From: Clostridia bacterium
GTDB taxonomy: Bacteria; Bacillota; Clostridia; Lachnospirales; Lachnospiraceae
Assembly (NCBI GenBank): GCA_026000755.1
Contig: BNZC01000001.1
Location: 1-64,000, forward strand
DNA length: 64,000 nt
Direction: 5' to 3'
The notes beneath the pieces are model-generated. The model was given only the letters and a program-made list of their open reading frames with translations. It was not told where the DNA came from and ran no database searches. Positions 35,156 through 44,944 of this stretch are shown here, piece after piece. A program made the translations under genes and the position numbers. Numbering within the stretch: position 1 is the first letter of the stretch; the number at the start of each line of letters is the position of its first letter.

Positions 35156-35921
35156 AGTACGTCATCTGGATAAATACTATAACCCCGGAACCATTAGCGA
35201 ACTGTGCCTGTTTTCCGATTTTAACCTGATTGTGGAGGACGGGGAATTTTTGTGCGTGGTAGGGAGCAATGGTTCCGGGAAAACCTCGTTGCTGAATCTG
35301 ATTGGTGGGAATCTGTCCCTGGACGGGGGGGGTATCTTTTTCCATGGAGAGGACATCACCAAACAAAAGGATTTCCTACGTCACAGGCGAATTGGGCGAG
35401 TCTATCAAAACCCCGGAGCGGGAACCTGTCCAGGCATGAGCATTTTGGAGAATATGTCCCTTGCCGACAATAAAGGCAAACACTACGGCTTAGGTCGGGG
35501 AATTAATAAGCAGCGGATTCCCTATTACAAAGAACTGTTAAGCGGACTTAATCTGGGTCTGCAAGATAAATTAGATGGTAAGGTATCCTCCCTATCCGGC
35601 GGGCAAAGACAGGTCTTAGCTCTTTTGATGGCAACCATGAATCCCATCGAATTTCTCATATTGGATGAGCATACAGCCGCCTTAGATCCCAAAACGGCGG
35701 AACTTGTCATGGAACTGACACAAAAGATCGTAAATGAAAAGCAAGTAACCACGATTATGGTGACCCATAACCTCCGCTATGCGGTGGATTACGGCAGTCG
35801 CCTGATTATGATGCACCAAGGAAATATTATTTTAGATAAAGGAAAGAAAGAGAAGGCAGGACTTAAGGTGGAGGATATTTTAGGGACGTTTAATGAGATT
35901 AGCATTGAGTGCGGGAACTAA
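35148..35921 (+). CDS. ABC transporter ATP-binding protein (TrpZ-like)
   Basis: ATPase of 257 residues. Walker A GSNGSGKTS, Q-loop GRVYQNPGAGTCPGMSILENM, signature LSGGQRQ, Walker B FLILDEHTAALDP and H-loop VTHNLR are present. DEHTAALD is the usual form in this importer family. An eight-G run (35325-35332) encodes part of LDGGGIFF. It completes the three-gene importer and nearly abuts the ATP-grasp gene. Confidence 0.9.
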   Translation: MLEVRHLDKYYNPGTISELCLFSDFNLIVEDGEFLCVVGSNGSGKTSLLNLIGGNLSLDGGGIFFHGEDITKQKDFLRHRRIGRVYQNPGAGTCPGMSILENMSLADNKGKHYGLGRGINKQRIPYYKELLSGLNLGLQDKLDGKVSSLSGGQRQVLALLMATMNPIEFLILDEHTAALDPKTAELVMELTQKIVNEKQVTTIMVTHNLRYAVDYGSRLIMMHQGNIILDKGKKEKAGLKVEDILGTFNEISIECGN

Positions 35922-35952
35922 GATACCCGTAGGCGAAGGAGGAAAACAGAAA

Positions 35953-37197
35953 TTGCAAAAACAGGTTTTAGATTCATCAAATCATTTCAAAGATTCACAA
36001 AAAGCGGACAAAAATCTTGAAGCCCCCATTGCACTCTCAATAGGGGGAGGGATGGAACAACTTCCATTTATCAAAGCAGCTGTTGAAAAGGGTTGGAATG
36101 TAATCGCAGTTGACCAAGATGAGAACGCAGTTGGCATGAAGAGTGCGACAGAAAGCTACCCCATCAATATAGTCAATCAAGAGGAAGTGATTGACTTAGC
36201 AACTCGTAAGCAGGTGCAGTTTGTCTTGCCCTCCCCTATTGGACGTTATTTAACCACGGTGGGAGCAGTCAATACTGCGTTAGGCTTAAATGGTGTTAGT
36301 CTGGAACAGGCGGAAATCTCTGTTGACAAGGTGCGTTATAATACATTTTTGAAAGCACATACTATTGCTTGTGCGAATCAAATCTGTGTGCGAGGGAAAG
36401 AAGCAATCCGATCGGCAATTCATGAAATCGGCTTCCCTTGTATCCTAAAGCCACGTTTTGGTTCCGGTAGCCGGGGTGTTGTTGTCGTCACAGATGCAGC
36501 TACTTGTGAACTTTGCGTACAAGAACATATGTTTGGCGTTGGGGGCGAGGGAGATTCTCTCATAGAAAGTCTACTAAGCGGTGAGGAACATGGACTGGAT
36601 GTGTTGTTTGTAAGTGGCAAACCCTACATTATGGCTCTGCGGAAAAAATACATCACACCGCTTCCCTATCGGCAAGAATTAGGCTACATTAGCGTTTCCC
36701 ATGAGGGAAATCAGGTTTTGCACCGAATGCTTGAAAAGCTTGCGAAAGCCTTTGGCGTAAACAATGCAGTCATGCACATGGATTTGTTTTTTAGTGAGGA
36801 GGGGCAGTCTGTTACTGTGATTGAAAGCTCGTTTCGTTCGTCAGGCTATGCTATTACCGAAAGGATGTTAGACCACATCCTGGGTACTTCTGCCATTTCA
36901 TTTATTATGGAGGCGATTTTTACGGGGTGTATGCCTGAATTGCCGAAGAAAGAGCCGGTTGTTTATGGCTTATTCTTTCCGAATTTGCAAGGGAGTGTTA
37001 TATCTGAAATAAAACCGTTTCCAAGTTCAGCGAATATTTTAGGTAATACACTAACAATCCGCCCGGGCGATGAAATCACGATAATCCGAAACGGCACGGA
37101 TGCCATGGGACATGGCTATGTGTTGTTGCGTGGAGAAAATGAGGCGGAGGTTTTGCAGCTGTATCAAGAGATTATAGATTGTTATGTGTGTACATAG
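35953..37197 (+). CDS. ATP-grasp domain enzyme (carboxylate-amine/thiol ligase-like)
   Basis: Ligase-like protein of about 414 residues. A preATP-grasp Rossmann start (IALSIGGGMEQLPFIKAAVEKGWNVIAVDQD) is followed by the ATP-grasp core: PCILKPRFGSGSRGVVVV, and MDLFF...VTVIESSFRSSG for metal binding. The likely start is TTG 35953, with GGAGG ten bases upstream; the frame also opens at ATG 35893 inside the ATPase gene. It probably forms an amide or similar bond in a small-molecule pathway shared with the neighbouring methyltransferase. Product unknown. Confidence 0.78.
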   Translation: MQKQVLDSSNHFKDSQKADKNLEAPIALSIGGGMEQLPFIKAAVEKGWNVIAVDQDENAVGMKSATESYPINIVNQEEVIDLATRKQVQFVLPSPIGRYLTTVGAVNTALGLNGVSLEQAEISVDKVRYNTFLKAHTIACANQICVRGKEAIRSAIHEIGFPCILKPRFGSGSRGVVVVTDAATCELCVQEHMFGVGGEGDSLIESLLSGEEHGLDVLFVSGKPYIMALRKKYITPLPYRQELGYISVSHEGNQVLHRMLEKLAKAFGVNNAVMHMDLFFSEEGQSVTVIESSFRSSGYAITERMLDHILGTSAISFIMEAIFTGCMPELPKKEPVVYGLFFPNLQGSVISEIKPFPSSANILGNTLTIRPGDEITIIRNGTDAMGHGYVLLRGENEAEVLQLYQEIIDCYVCT

Positions 37198-37276
37198 AGC
37201 TTTGGATATTCGACGAATCTTATGAATGATTGAGCATTCACTTGGAAAGATTGTTATGATACGGGGAGAATTTATC

Positions 37277-37978
37277 ATGAACGAAATAAAAGAGGTAAAC
37301 GATTATAATAGAGCAGGATTGAAAAAGTCCAACAAAAATAACGGCATCTTACGTTATCCTAGCGAGGAATGTATAGCTTTTCTTGCCCGAAATTTCGCTG
37401 ACAGAGAAGCAAACCAAACCAGAAACGCTTTGGACATTGGTTGTGGGAATGGAAGACATTTAGGTTTGCTTTCCGACTATGGATTTTCTGTTTACGGCAT
37501 TGACTATAATGAAGATGCCGTCGCACGCTGCAAGATATTGTTTTCTGATGACCAAAATGTAAAACAGGTGTATGAAAAACCGTTTCAAGAATGCGAAGAG
37601 TTGCAGAAGCTTAGCTATCACGCCGTGATTGTGTATGGGATTTTTATGTACACAAGCGAGGCGGAAGCCTTGGAACTATTAACACAGATACGAGATTCTT
37701 TGGCGGATGACGGTTTGTTTTTTGCGGATTTTCGGACGAAAGAAGATGTGCTTTTCGGTAAGGGCGAGTTTGTGGGGGAAAATACATACAAATTAGACGA
37801 ACGAGCGGGTGTCTATTCGGGGCTTGTCTATCGGTTTCATAATATGGAAGAAATCGAGGCATATATGGCAAAGGCAGGAGTTACTATTGTCAGCCGCGGA
37901 CGGAAAGATTTATGGAAAAATGAATTGGCTGATCGGCATTCGTGGTGGCAGGTGACAGGGAAGAAAACGTTGGGCTGA
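37277..37978 (+). CDS. Class I SAM-dependent methyltransferase
   Basis: Protein of 233 residues. The SAM-binding loop is ALDIGCGNGRHLGLL (about 50-64), the acidic end of strand 2 is GIDYNEDAV, and VIVYGIFMYTSE gives motif IV. No substrate-specific domain is recognised. ATG 37277 follows GGGGAGA. It follows the ATP-grasp gene by 79 bases, so the two may act in one pathway. Confidence 0.82.
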   Translation: MNEIKEVNDYNRAGLKKSNKNNGILRYPSEECIAFLARNFADREANQTRNALDIGCGNGRHLGLLSDYGFSVYGIDYNEDAVARCKILFSDDQNVKQVYEKPFQECEELQKLSYHAVIVYGIFMYTSEAEALELLTQIRDSLADDGLFFADFRTKEDVLFGKGEFVGENTYKLDERAGVYSGLVYRFHNMEEIEAYMAKAGVTIVSRGRKDLWKNELADRHSWWQVTGKKTLG

Positions 37979-38073
37979 CCGAGTTGTTTTTTTATTGGCT
38001 GATTGGCAGTACATCTGCCTTAGCCGTCCGAGGCGTTTTGGCCAGTCTATTAAAAATATTTTCAAAAAACCTC

Positions 38074-38124
38074 TTGACAAATCTAATGGTACCGTTTATA
38101 ATATTTATAGATGGTACCTTTAGA
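38074..38124 (+). promoter_or_regulatory. marR promoter with overlapping inverted-repeat operator
   Basis: TTGACA (38074-38079) and TATAAT (38097-38102), 17 bases apart, form a consensus promoter. TCTAATGGTACC (38082-38093) and GGTACCTTTAGA (38113-38124) are an 11-of-12 inverted repeat bracketing the -10 box, well placed for autorepression by the MarR protein encoded downstream. Confidence 0.8.
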
Positions 38125-38172
38125 AGATTGCGTGTGCGATTTTCCAAGGAACTGTCAGAAGGAGGTATTTTT

Positions 38173-38850
38173 ATGAATAACGAACTTTACGAAAAATTAA
38201 CAAGGCTTCAATGGCTGTTGCACAAACAGCAAATGCAAGGCTACCGACAAGGTGGACATTTGGCGGATGCCACAAGAGGGCAAGGGCGTATTCTGGCGGC
38301 ACTAAAGATGCAGGATAAGCTTAGTACAAAGGAATTGTCGTATTTGCTTGGCTTGGCGGTTTCCACCCTAAATGAGTTTCTGTCCAAATTGGAAAAGGGC
38401 GGTTACATCACAAGAGAGCCATCCGATCAGGATAAGCGGATTATGCTTGTACTACTAACCGACAAGGGTCGGGCGGAACAAAGTCAAACCAAAGAGGCAG
38501 ACTTAGGGGATTTATTTGAATGCCTAAGTTCCGAGGAACAGGCGTCATTTGAAACCTATCTGGACAAGCTGATTGCCGGACTCTTGGTGAAGTTAGGCGT
38601 GGATGAAGAAGAGTTGGAATGGCTGAAAACGGCACAGGATAAGCGAGGCAGAATATTTTCTGAAATGCTAAAAGGCAAAGGGCGAGATTTTGATCCGGAA
38701 AAACTGCGGGAAGAATTTGGCCGCAGATTTGGGAGCTTTGGACATGGTCGTGGCGGACTTGTGGAATCAGGATATGAAAGAGGACAATTTGGGCATACTG
38801 CAAATGACAGAGCTGCAAGGCGTATAAAAGGAGAAGGTAGAAATCGATAA
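38173..38850 (+). CDS. MarR family transcriptional regulator with extended C-terminus
   Basis: Regulator of 225 residues. The winged helix (about 30-105) has ILAALKMQDKLSTKELSYLLGLAVSTLNEFLSKLEKGGYI and the wing REPSDQDKRIMLVLLTDKG. Typical MarR proteins are 140-160 residues; here a charged, Gly/Arg-rich tail of about 60 residues (GRRFGSFGHGRGG and on) is added. ATG 38173 follows GGAGG. Its own promoter carries a symmetrical operator. It may also affect nfnAB or the downstream E2 element. Confidence 0.85.
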   Translation: MNNELYEKLTRLQWLLHKQQMQGYRQGGHLADATRGQGRILAALKMQDKLSTKELSYLLGLAVSTLNEFLSKLEKGGYITREPSDQDKRIMLVLLTDKGRAEQSQTKEADLGDLFECLSSEEQASFETYLDKLIAGLLVKLGVDEEELEWLKTAQDKRGRIFSEMLKGKGRDFDPEKLREEFGRRFGSFGHGRGGLVESGYERGQFGHTANDRAARRIKGEGRNR

Positions 38851-39208
38851 GAAATAATTACCATTCATGGTTGAGTTGAAAACAGCTGCCCACTCCGCAA
38901 AAAAAGAAACTTCGAGCGAAATGGAGGGAAGCCCCTCCTTGCAGGAAGCCCATGCTGACTGCAAGGCGTACTGAAAGGGGCTTGCCCGAAATGTTTTAAG
39001 CGAGAGATCTTTTTTTGCGGAGTGGGCAGCTGTTTGGGGTTGAGCGTGAATAGTAATATATTCGGAATTTTAAGCATTTTTTCCCCATAACCCATTGACT
39101 GAATGCAAAATGAAATATATAATAGAGAAAGAGAAACGCAAAATATTTTTAATTATATAGTTCATTTTTGATATAGTATACCAGAAAAAGAAAACAGGGA
39201 GGTCTTTT
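38851..39208. other. 358-base gap holding element E2 and the nfnA promoter region
   Basis: Besides E2 (38880-39035) the stretch is AT-rich. TATAGT near 39175 with TTAATT 17 bases upstream is a possible nfnA promoter. No gene is seen. Confidence 0.5.
38880..39035 (+). ncRNA. Structured element E2, candidate RNA related to E1
   Basis: The outer arms 38880-38907 and 39008-39035 are perfectly complementary over 28 bases. Inside, AAGCCCCT pairs with AGGGGCTT, and CCTTGCAG with CTGCAAGG. Single-stranded parts TTCGAGCGA (5') and GCTTGCCCGAAATG with TTTTAAGCG (3') match E1, whereas the stems differ in sequence but keep pairing. It starts 30 bases after marR and ends about 170 bases before nfnA. RNA class unknown to me. 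Confidence 0.6.
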
Positions 39209-40099
39209 ATGTACCCGATTACGAAAGCAAGAAAGCTTGCCGACCAGATTTACCTTATGGATGTTGTGGCAAAACGGATTGCCAAGCATTGCCAGCCGGG
39301 GCAGTTTATCATTGCCAAGATAGACGAGGTGGGCGAGCGGATTCCCCTCACCATCTGCGACTATGACAGGGAAGCGGGAACGGTTACGATTGTATTGCAA
39401 ACCATAGGAGCCTCCACAACGCGGATGGCTAAGTTACAGGAGGGCGACTCCTTCTTGGATTTTGTAGGTCCCCTTGGGCAGCCTTCTGAATTTGTAACAG
39501 AGGATCTTGCCGAAATAAAAGAAAAGAGCTTCCTTTTTGTGGCAGGCGGTGTGGGAACAGCACCCGTCTATCCACAGGTGAAATGGCTCAAAGAACGCGG
39601 CATTTTGGCGGATGTGATTGTGGGTGCGAAGACCAAGGATATGCTGATTTTGGAAGAAGAGATGCGTGCGGTGGCAGGAAATCTCTATATTGCAACCGAT
39701 GATGGCACATACGGCACCCATGGCATGGTGACCAAGGTCATTGACGATTTGATAGAAACGGAAGGCAAGCACTACGATGTCTGCGTTGCCATAGGTCCCA
39801 TGATTATGATGAAATTTGTCTGTAAACTCACGGCGGAGAAGAAACTGCCCACCATTGTTTCCATGAATCCCATCATGGTAGACGGTACGGGAATGTGCGG
39901 GGCGTGCCGTGTCAGCGTAGGAGATGAGGTGAAATTCGCCTGTGTGGACGGACCGGAATTTGACGGACATCTGGTGAATTTTGACGAAGCCATGAAACGT
40001 CAGCAGACCTATCGAACCAAAGAAGGAGCTGCCTTGTTGCGATTACAGGAGGGTGACACTCACCATGGCGGCTGCGGGCAATGCGGAGGGAATGATTGA
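39209..40099 (+). CDS. nfnA: Sulfide/dihydroorotate dehydrogenase-like FAD/NAD-binding protein, NfnA-type subunit
   Basis: FAD and [2Fe-2S] subunit of 296 residues. RIPLTICDYDREAGTVTIVLQ binds FAD, FVAGGVGTAPVYPQVKWL binds NAD(P), and DGTGMCGACRVSV with later Cys residues holds the cluster. With the next gene product it forms the NADH-dependent reduced ferredoxin:NADP oxidoreductase that balances NADPH and ferredoxin by electron bifurcation. Start follows GGGAGG. The stop overlaps the next ATG. Confidence 0.88.
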   Translation: MYPITKARKLADQIYLMDVVAKRIAKHCQPGQFIIAKIDEVGERIPLTICDYDREAGTVTIVLQTIGASTTRMAKLQEGDSFLDFVGPLGQPSEFVTEDLAEIKEKSFLFVAGGVGTAPVYPQVKWLKERGILADVIVGAKTKDMLILEEEMRAVAGNLYIATDDGTYGTHGMVTKVIDDLIETEGKHYDVCVAIGPMIMMKFVCKLTAEKKLPTIVSMNPIMVDGTGMCGACRVSVGDEVKFACVDGPEFDGHLVNFDEAMKRQQTYRTKEGAALLRLQEGDTHHGGCGQCGGND

Positions 40100-41487
40100 T
40101 GGATGTGTTAAAGAAAATACCCGTAAGAGAGCAGGATGCAAAGGAGCGTGCGGCAAATTGGCAGGAAGTCTCCTTCGGTTATGGCAAAGAAGAGGCAGTA
40201 GAGGAATCACAGCGTTGCCTGTCATGCAAAAATGCAAAATGTATTGAGGGCTGTCCGGTATCCATTGACATTCCGGGATTTATCACACAGGTAAAAGAAG
40301 GAAATATCAAGGAAGCGGCAAAGGTTATAGGGCGTTCTTCCTCCCTGCCGGCAGTCTGCGGACGTGTTTGTCCCCAGGAGAGCCAATGCGAGGGCAAGTG
40401 TATTCGAGGACTTAAGGGAGAGTCGGTTTCCATTGGGAAATTAGAGCGTTTTGTAGCGGATTGGGCAAGGGAAAACAACATCAAACCGGAACAACCTACC
40501 GAGAAGAACGGTCGTAAGGTTGCCGTTGTAGGTTCCGGTCCTGCCGGACTTACCTGTGCAGGTGATTTGGCAAGGAAGGGCTATGATGTAACGATATTTG
40601 AAGCACTCCACGAAGCGGGGGGGGTACTTACCTATGGTATCCCTGAATTTCGTCTGCCCAAGAAAAAGGTGGTACAAGCAGAGATTGATAATGTAAAGGC
40701 GTTAGGCGTTATCATTGAAACCAACGTGGTGATCGGCAAGGCGACCACCATAGACGAGTTGATGAACGAGGAAGGTTTTGAAGCCGTATTTATCGGTTCG
40801 GGTGCAGGTCTTCCTAAGTTTATGGGCATTCCCGGCGAAAATGCCAACGGCGTATTTTCCGCAAATGAATACTTGACCAGAAATAATTTAATGAAAGCAT
40901 ATGCGAAAGATTATGATACGCCTATTTTTGAAGGTAAGAAAGTCGTTGTTGTAGGCGGCGGCAATGTGGCGATGGATGCGGCAAGAACAGCATTACGTCT
41001 TGGGGCGGAGGTTCATATCGTCTACCGCAGAAGCGAGGAAGAGTTGCCCGCCCGTGTGGAAGAGGTTCACCATGCAAAGGAAGAGGGCGTAATCTTTGAT
41101 TTGCTTACAAATCCCACGGAGATTTTGACAGACGAAAATGCTTGGGTAAAGGGGATTCGCTGTATCCGCATGGAATTAGGTGAACCGGATGCCTCAGGGC
41201 GGCGGCGACCCAAGGAAATTGTCGGGTCAGAATTTGAAATAGAGGCGGATGCCGTCATCATGTCCCTTGGCACCTCACCCAATCCCTTGATTTCCGCTAG
41301 CACAGAGGGGCTTGACGTGAACAAATGGCAGTGTATCGTGGCAGATGAATTAAACGGTGCAACCACAAAGACCGGTGTCTATGCAGGCGGTGATGCCGTA
41401 ACAGGAGCAGCCACCGTGATTCTGGCCATGGGTGCGGGAAAAGCAGCAGCTGAGGGAATTGATGAATTTTTGACCGAAAGCAACTAA
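40099..41487 (+). CDS. nfnB: NADPH-dependent glutamate synthase small-chain-like protein, NfnB-type subunit
   Basis: Flavoprotein of 462 residues. The N-terminal Cys clusters (CLSCKNAKCIEGCPVSI and CGRVCPQESQCEGKC) bind two iron-sulfur centres; VAVVGSGPAGLTCAGDLA binds FAD and VVVGGGNVAMDAARTALRLG binds NADPH. Often annotated gltA, but pairing with NfnA and the lack of a large glutamate synthase chain favour NfnB. GGAGGG lies eight bases before ATG 40099. An eight-G run (40617-40624) encodes part of AGGVLTYG. Confidence 0.9.
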   Translation: MDVLKKIPVREQDAKERAANWQEVSFGYGKEEAVEESQRCLSCKNAKCIEGCPVSIDIPGFITQVKEGNIKEAAKVIGRSSSLPAVCGRVCPQESQCEGKCIRGLKGESVSIGKLERFVADWARENNIKPEQPTEKNGRKVAVVGSGPAGLTCAGDLARKGYDVTIFEALHEAGGVLTYGIPEFRLPKKKVVQAEIDNVKALGVIIETNVVIGKATTIDELMNEEGFEAVFIGSGAGLPKFMGIPGENANGVFSANEYLTRNNLMKAYAKDYDTPIFEGKKVVVVGGGNVAMDAARTALRLGAEVHIVYRRSEEELPARVEEVHHAKEEGVIFDLLTNPTEILTDENAWVKGIRCIRMELGEPDASGRRRPKEIVGSEFEIEADAVIMSLGTSPNPLISASTEGLDVNKWQCIVADELNGATTKTGVYAGGDAVTGAATVILAMGAGKAAAEGIDEFLTESN

Positions 41488-41574
41488 GCCCTGTTTTATA
41501 GGGCGCTGCTTACCGAATGTTTTGTACTCGGTAAGATAGTCGTGAATTATTATGACATGGAGGGAGATAAATTT

Positions 41575-42729
41575 ATGAAAGAAATATCAAAATATGTTCG
41601 CTATATCGGCGTACTGGATAAAGGCATTGACTTGTTTGAAAGCCAGTACCTTGTACCGGATGGGGTAAGCTATAACTCCTATGTGATTTTAGATGAAGAA
41701 GTGGCGGTGATGGATACCGTAGATTCCAGAAAAACAGAGGAATGGCTTGTTAATTTGGAGCGTGAGCTTGACGGTCGTGTCCCAAATTATCTTGTCATAC
41801 ACCACATGGAGCCGGATCATGCCGCCAGTGTGCAGGTTTTAGCGGAAAAATATCCCGACTTAAAAGTAGTGGGCAATACCAAGATCTTTAACATGATTCG
41901 TCAGTTCTTTACCTTTGATTTAACAGATCGTATGGAATTGGTGGAGGAAGGGGATGAATTGTGTCTGGGCGAAACGATATTAAGCTTTTATATGGCTCCC
42001 ATGGTGCATTGGCCGGAAGTTATGGTCAGCTACCTGGCTCCGGAGAAGCTTCTCTTTTCCGCAGACGGCTTTGGAACCTTTGGACCCATTGATCAGACCG
42101 GTGACTGGAGTAAGGAAGCACGCCGTTATTACTTTAACATTGCAGGGAAATACGGTCCTCAGGTATTGGCACTCTTAAAAAAGGCGGCAACCTTAGATAT
42201 TGAAAAGATTTGCCCACTGCACGGGCCTATACTGGATGAGAATTTAGCATACTATTTAGAAAAATACAACACATGGGGCAATTACATTCCGGAAGAGTCG
42301 GGTGTTGTCATTGCCCACGCATCCATTCATGGGCATACAAGGGATGCGGCATTAAAGCTTGCAGAACTCTTTCGGGAAGCGGGAGAGGAAAATGTGGTGG
42401 TATTTGACCTGGATAGGGATCAGGTATCCGTTGCCATAGCAGAGGCATTTCGCTATGATCGACTGGTTTTGGCATCCGCAACCTATAATATGGACATCTT
42501 TCCGCCCATGCGAACCTTTGTTCATTTGTTGAAGGCGAAAAATTTCCAGAAACGCAAAGTGGCAGTCATTGAAAATGGTACTTGGGTACCTGCCGCAGGA
42601 AAGTTGATTAAGGAATATTTAGAAGGCATGAAAGACGTTGTTATAAGCGAGGCATCGTTTACGATTACGTCGGCGTTGAAAGAGGAAGAGATTCCAAAAT
42701 TGCAGGCAATTGTTGAAGATTTCAGGTAA
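41575..42729 (+). CDS. fprA: FprA family A-type flavoprotein (oxygen/NO reductase-like)
   Basis: Diiron flavoprotein of 384 residues. The metallo-lactamase-like half has HHMEPDHAAS and the DGFGTFGPI segment; the flavodoxin half has HASIHGHTRDAALKL and SATYNMDIFPP for FMN. Such enzymes reduce oxygen to water or NO to N2O in anaerobes. ATG 41575 follows GGAGGGAG. The next gene is a superoxide reductase, so this pair forms an oxygen-defence unit next to nfnAB. Confidence 0.9.
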   Translation: MKEISKYVRYIGVLDKGIDLFESQYLVPDGVSYNSYVILDEEVAVMDTVDSRKTEEWLVNLERELDGRVPNYLVIHHMEPDHAASVQVLAEKYPDLKVVGNTKIFNMIRQFFTFDLTDRMELVEEGDELCLGETILSFYMAPMVHWPEVMVSYLAPEKLLFSADGFGTFGPIDQTGDWSKEARRYYFNIAGKYGPQVLALLKKAATLDIEKICPLHGPILDENLAYYLEKYNTWGNYIPEESGVVIAHASIHGHTRDAALKLAELFREAGEENVVVFDLDRDQVSVAIAEAFRYDRLVLASATYNMDIFPPMRTFVHLLKAKNFQKRKVAVIENGTWVPAAGKLIKEYLEGMKDVVISEASFTITSALKEEEIPKLQAIVEDFR

Positions 42730-42819
42730 AGGTGAAAATCACTTGATAATTGTGTCCAATTGTGCTATTCTTAATAGGTGAACTGAAGTGGAAAACCCAA
42801 CCGAGAAGGAGAACATTTT

Positions 42820-43200
42820 ATGAAAAACGAGAGAGCTTTTTTCAAATGTACACATTGTGGCAAGGTAGCAGGAGTGGTAACAGACGGCGGCGGAAAGCTG
42901 ATTTGCTGTGGAGAAGAAATGGGACTTTTACAGGCAAATACCACGGATGCGGCACAGGAGAAGCACGTACCCGTAGCGGTAAGAGAAGGCAATACCTTAA
43001 AGGTACAGGTAGGTTCCGTGGCACATCCTATGACAGCGGAACATCACATTGCTTGGATTGCCATTGCACAGGGAAATAAAACACAGCGTGTGGCTTTGGC
43101 AGAAACAGGCGAACCAAAGGCAGAATTTACCATAGAAGACGGTGCTGTGACGGTATACGAATACTGCAATTTACATGGACTTTGGGCAACAGAAGCGTAA
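42820..43200 (+). CDS. dfx: Desulfoferrodoxin (superoxide reductase)
   Basis: Protein of 126 residues. The N-terminal desulforedoxin module has the Cys ligands Cys10, Cys13, Cys29 and Cys30; the catalytic centre uses EKHVPV, HHIAW and EYCNLHGLW (His4-Cys1). It reduces superoxide to peroxide without making oxygen. GAGAAGGAG precedes the start. It lies 90 bases after fprA. Confidence 0.95.
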   Translation: MKNERAFFKCTHCGKVAGVVTDGGGKLICCGEEMGLLQANTTDAAQEKHVPVAVREGNTLKVQVGSVAHPMTAEHHIAWIAIAQGNKTQRVALAETGEPKAEFTIEDGAVTVYEYCNLHGLWATEA

Positions 43201-43281
43201 AACGCATACTCGTAAAATGTGTACATAGCCGACAAAGGTGCATTTGTTGCGGAACGAGAAACAAGAAAGGCAGACTATTTC

Positions 43282-43782
43282 ATGAAAAGGCGCGCACTAT
43301 CCATTGTAGTTGAAAATACGCCCAATGTGTTAAGCCACGTGTCAGGCTTATTTAGCAGACGTGGCTATAACATTGACAGCCTTTCGGCGGGTGTGACGGC
43401 GGATCCTCGGTTTACCCGAATTACCGTTGTCGCAAGCGGCGATGAACTTATTTTAGAACAAATCGAAAAGCAGTTGGCAAAGCTTGAGACGGTGTTGGAC
43501 ATCAAGCCCTTAGAGGACGGCAATTCCGTTTGCAGAGAGCTTATTCTGGTGAAAATCAGGGCAAAGGATACCGACCGCCAAGCCATTATTTCCGTTACGG
43601 AAATCTTTCGGGCAAATATTGTAGATGTGACCCATCACTCCATGATGATCGAACTGACAGGTGGTCAGAACAAATTGGACGCATTTTTGGATTTGCTTGA
43701 GGGTTACGAGATTCTGGAACTGGCAAGGACAGGGATTACAGGCTTGACCAGGGGCGTAAGCGATGTGAAGTATTTTGAGTAA
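43282..43782 (+). CDS. ilvN: Acetolactate synthase small (regulatory) subunit
   Basis: Regulatory subunit of 166 residues with the ACT domain RRALSIVVENTPNVLSHVSGLFSRRGYNIDSLSAG and the typical LVKIRAKDTDRQAI segment. It binds valine and stimulates the catalytic subunit IlvB, which is not in the window. ATG 43282 is chosen from family alignment; the ribosome site AAAGG is a little distant. It heads ilvN-ilvC-leuC-leuD. Confidence 0.93.
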   Translation: MKRRALSIVVENTPNVLSHVSGLFSRRGYNIDSLSAGVTADPRFTRITVVASGDELILEQIEKQLAKLETVLDIKPLEDGNSVCRELILVKIRAKDTDRQAIISVTEIFRANIVDVTHHSMMIELTGGQNKLDAFLDLLEGYEILELARTGITGLTRGVSDVKYFE

Positions 43783-43836
43783 ATTTTCATAAGATGACAG
43801 CTATACATTGGATTTTATAGAAAATGACAAAACATT

Positions 43837-43866
43837 CTAATTGAATTTAGACTAATTGAATTTAGA
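43837..43866. repeat. 15-bp tandem duplication before ilvC
   Basis: CTAATTGAATTTAGA occurs twice head to tail (43837-43851 and 43852-43866) in the ilvN-ilvC gap. It is probably replication slippage. No regulatory role is evident. Confidence 0.7.
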
Positions 43867-43870
43867 CTAA

Positions 43871-44917
<1,047 letters not shown>

Positions 44918-44944
44918 GCACTGCCAGAAGGAGAGCAGAAACAC

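Noticed and set aside
39434-39970. Minus-strand frame of 178 codons opposite nfnA
   Set aside because: Antisense to a well-conserved gene, with Cys/His-rich low-quality protein typical of shadow frames.
41492-41544. Third E1/E2-type element between nfnB and fprA
   Set aside because: GCTTACCGAATGTTTTG resembles the core, but the surrounding hairpins (GCCCT/AGGGC and CTTACCGA/TCGGTAAG) do not follow the E1/E2 plan; similarity probably accidental.
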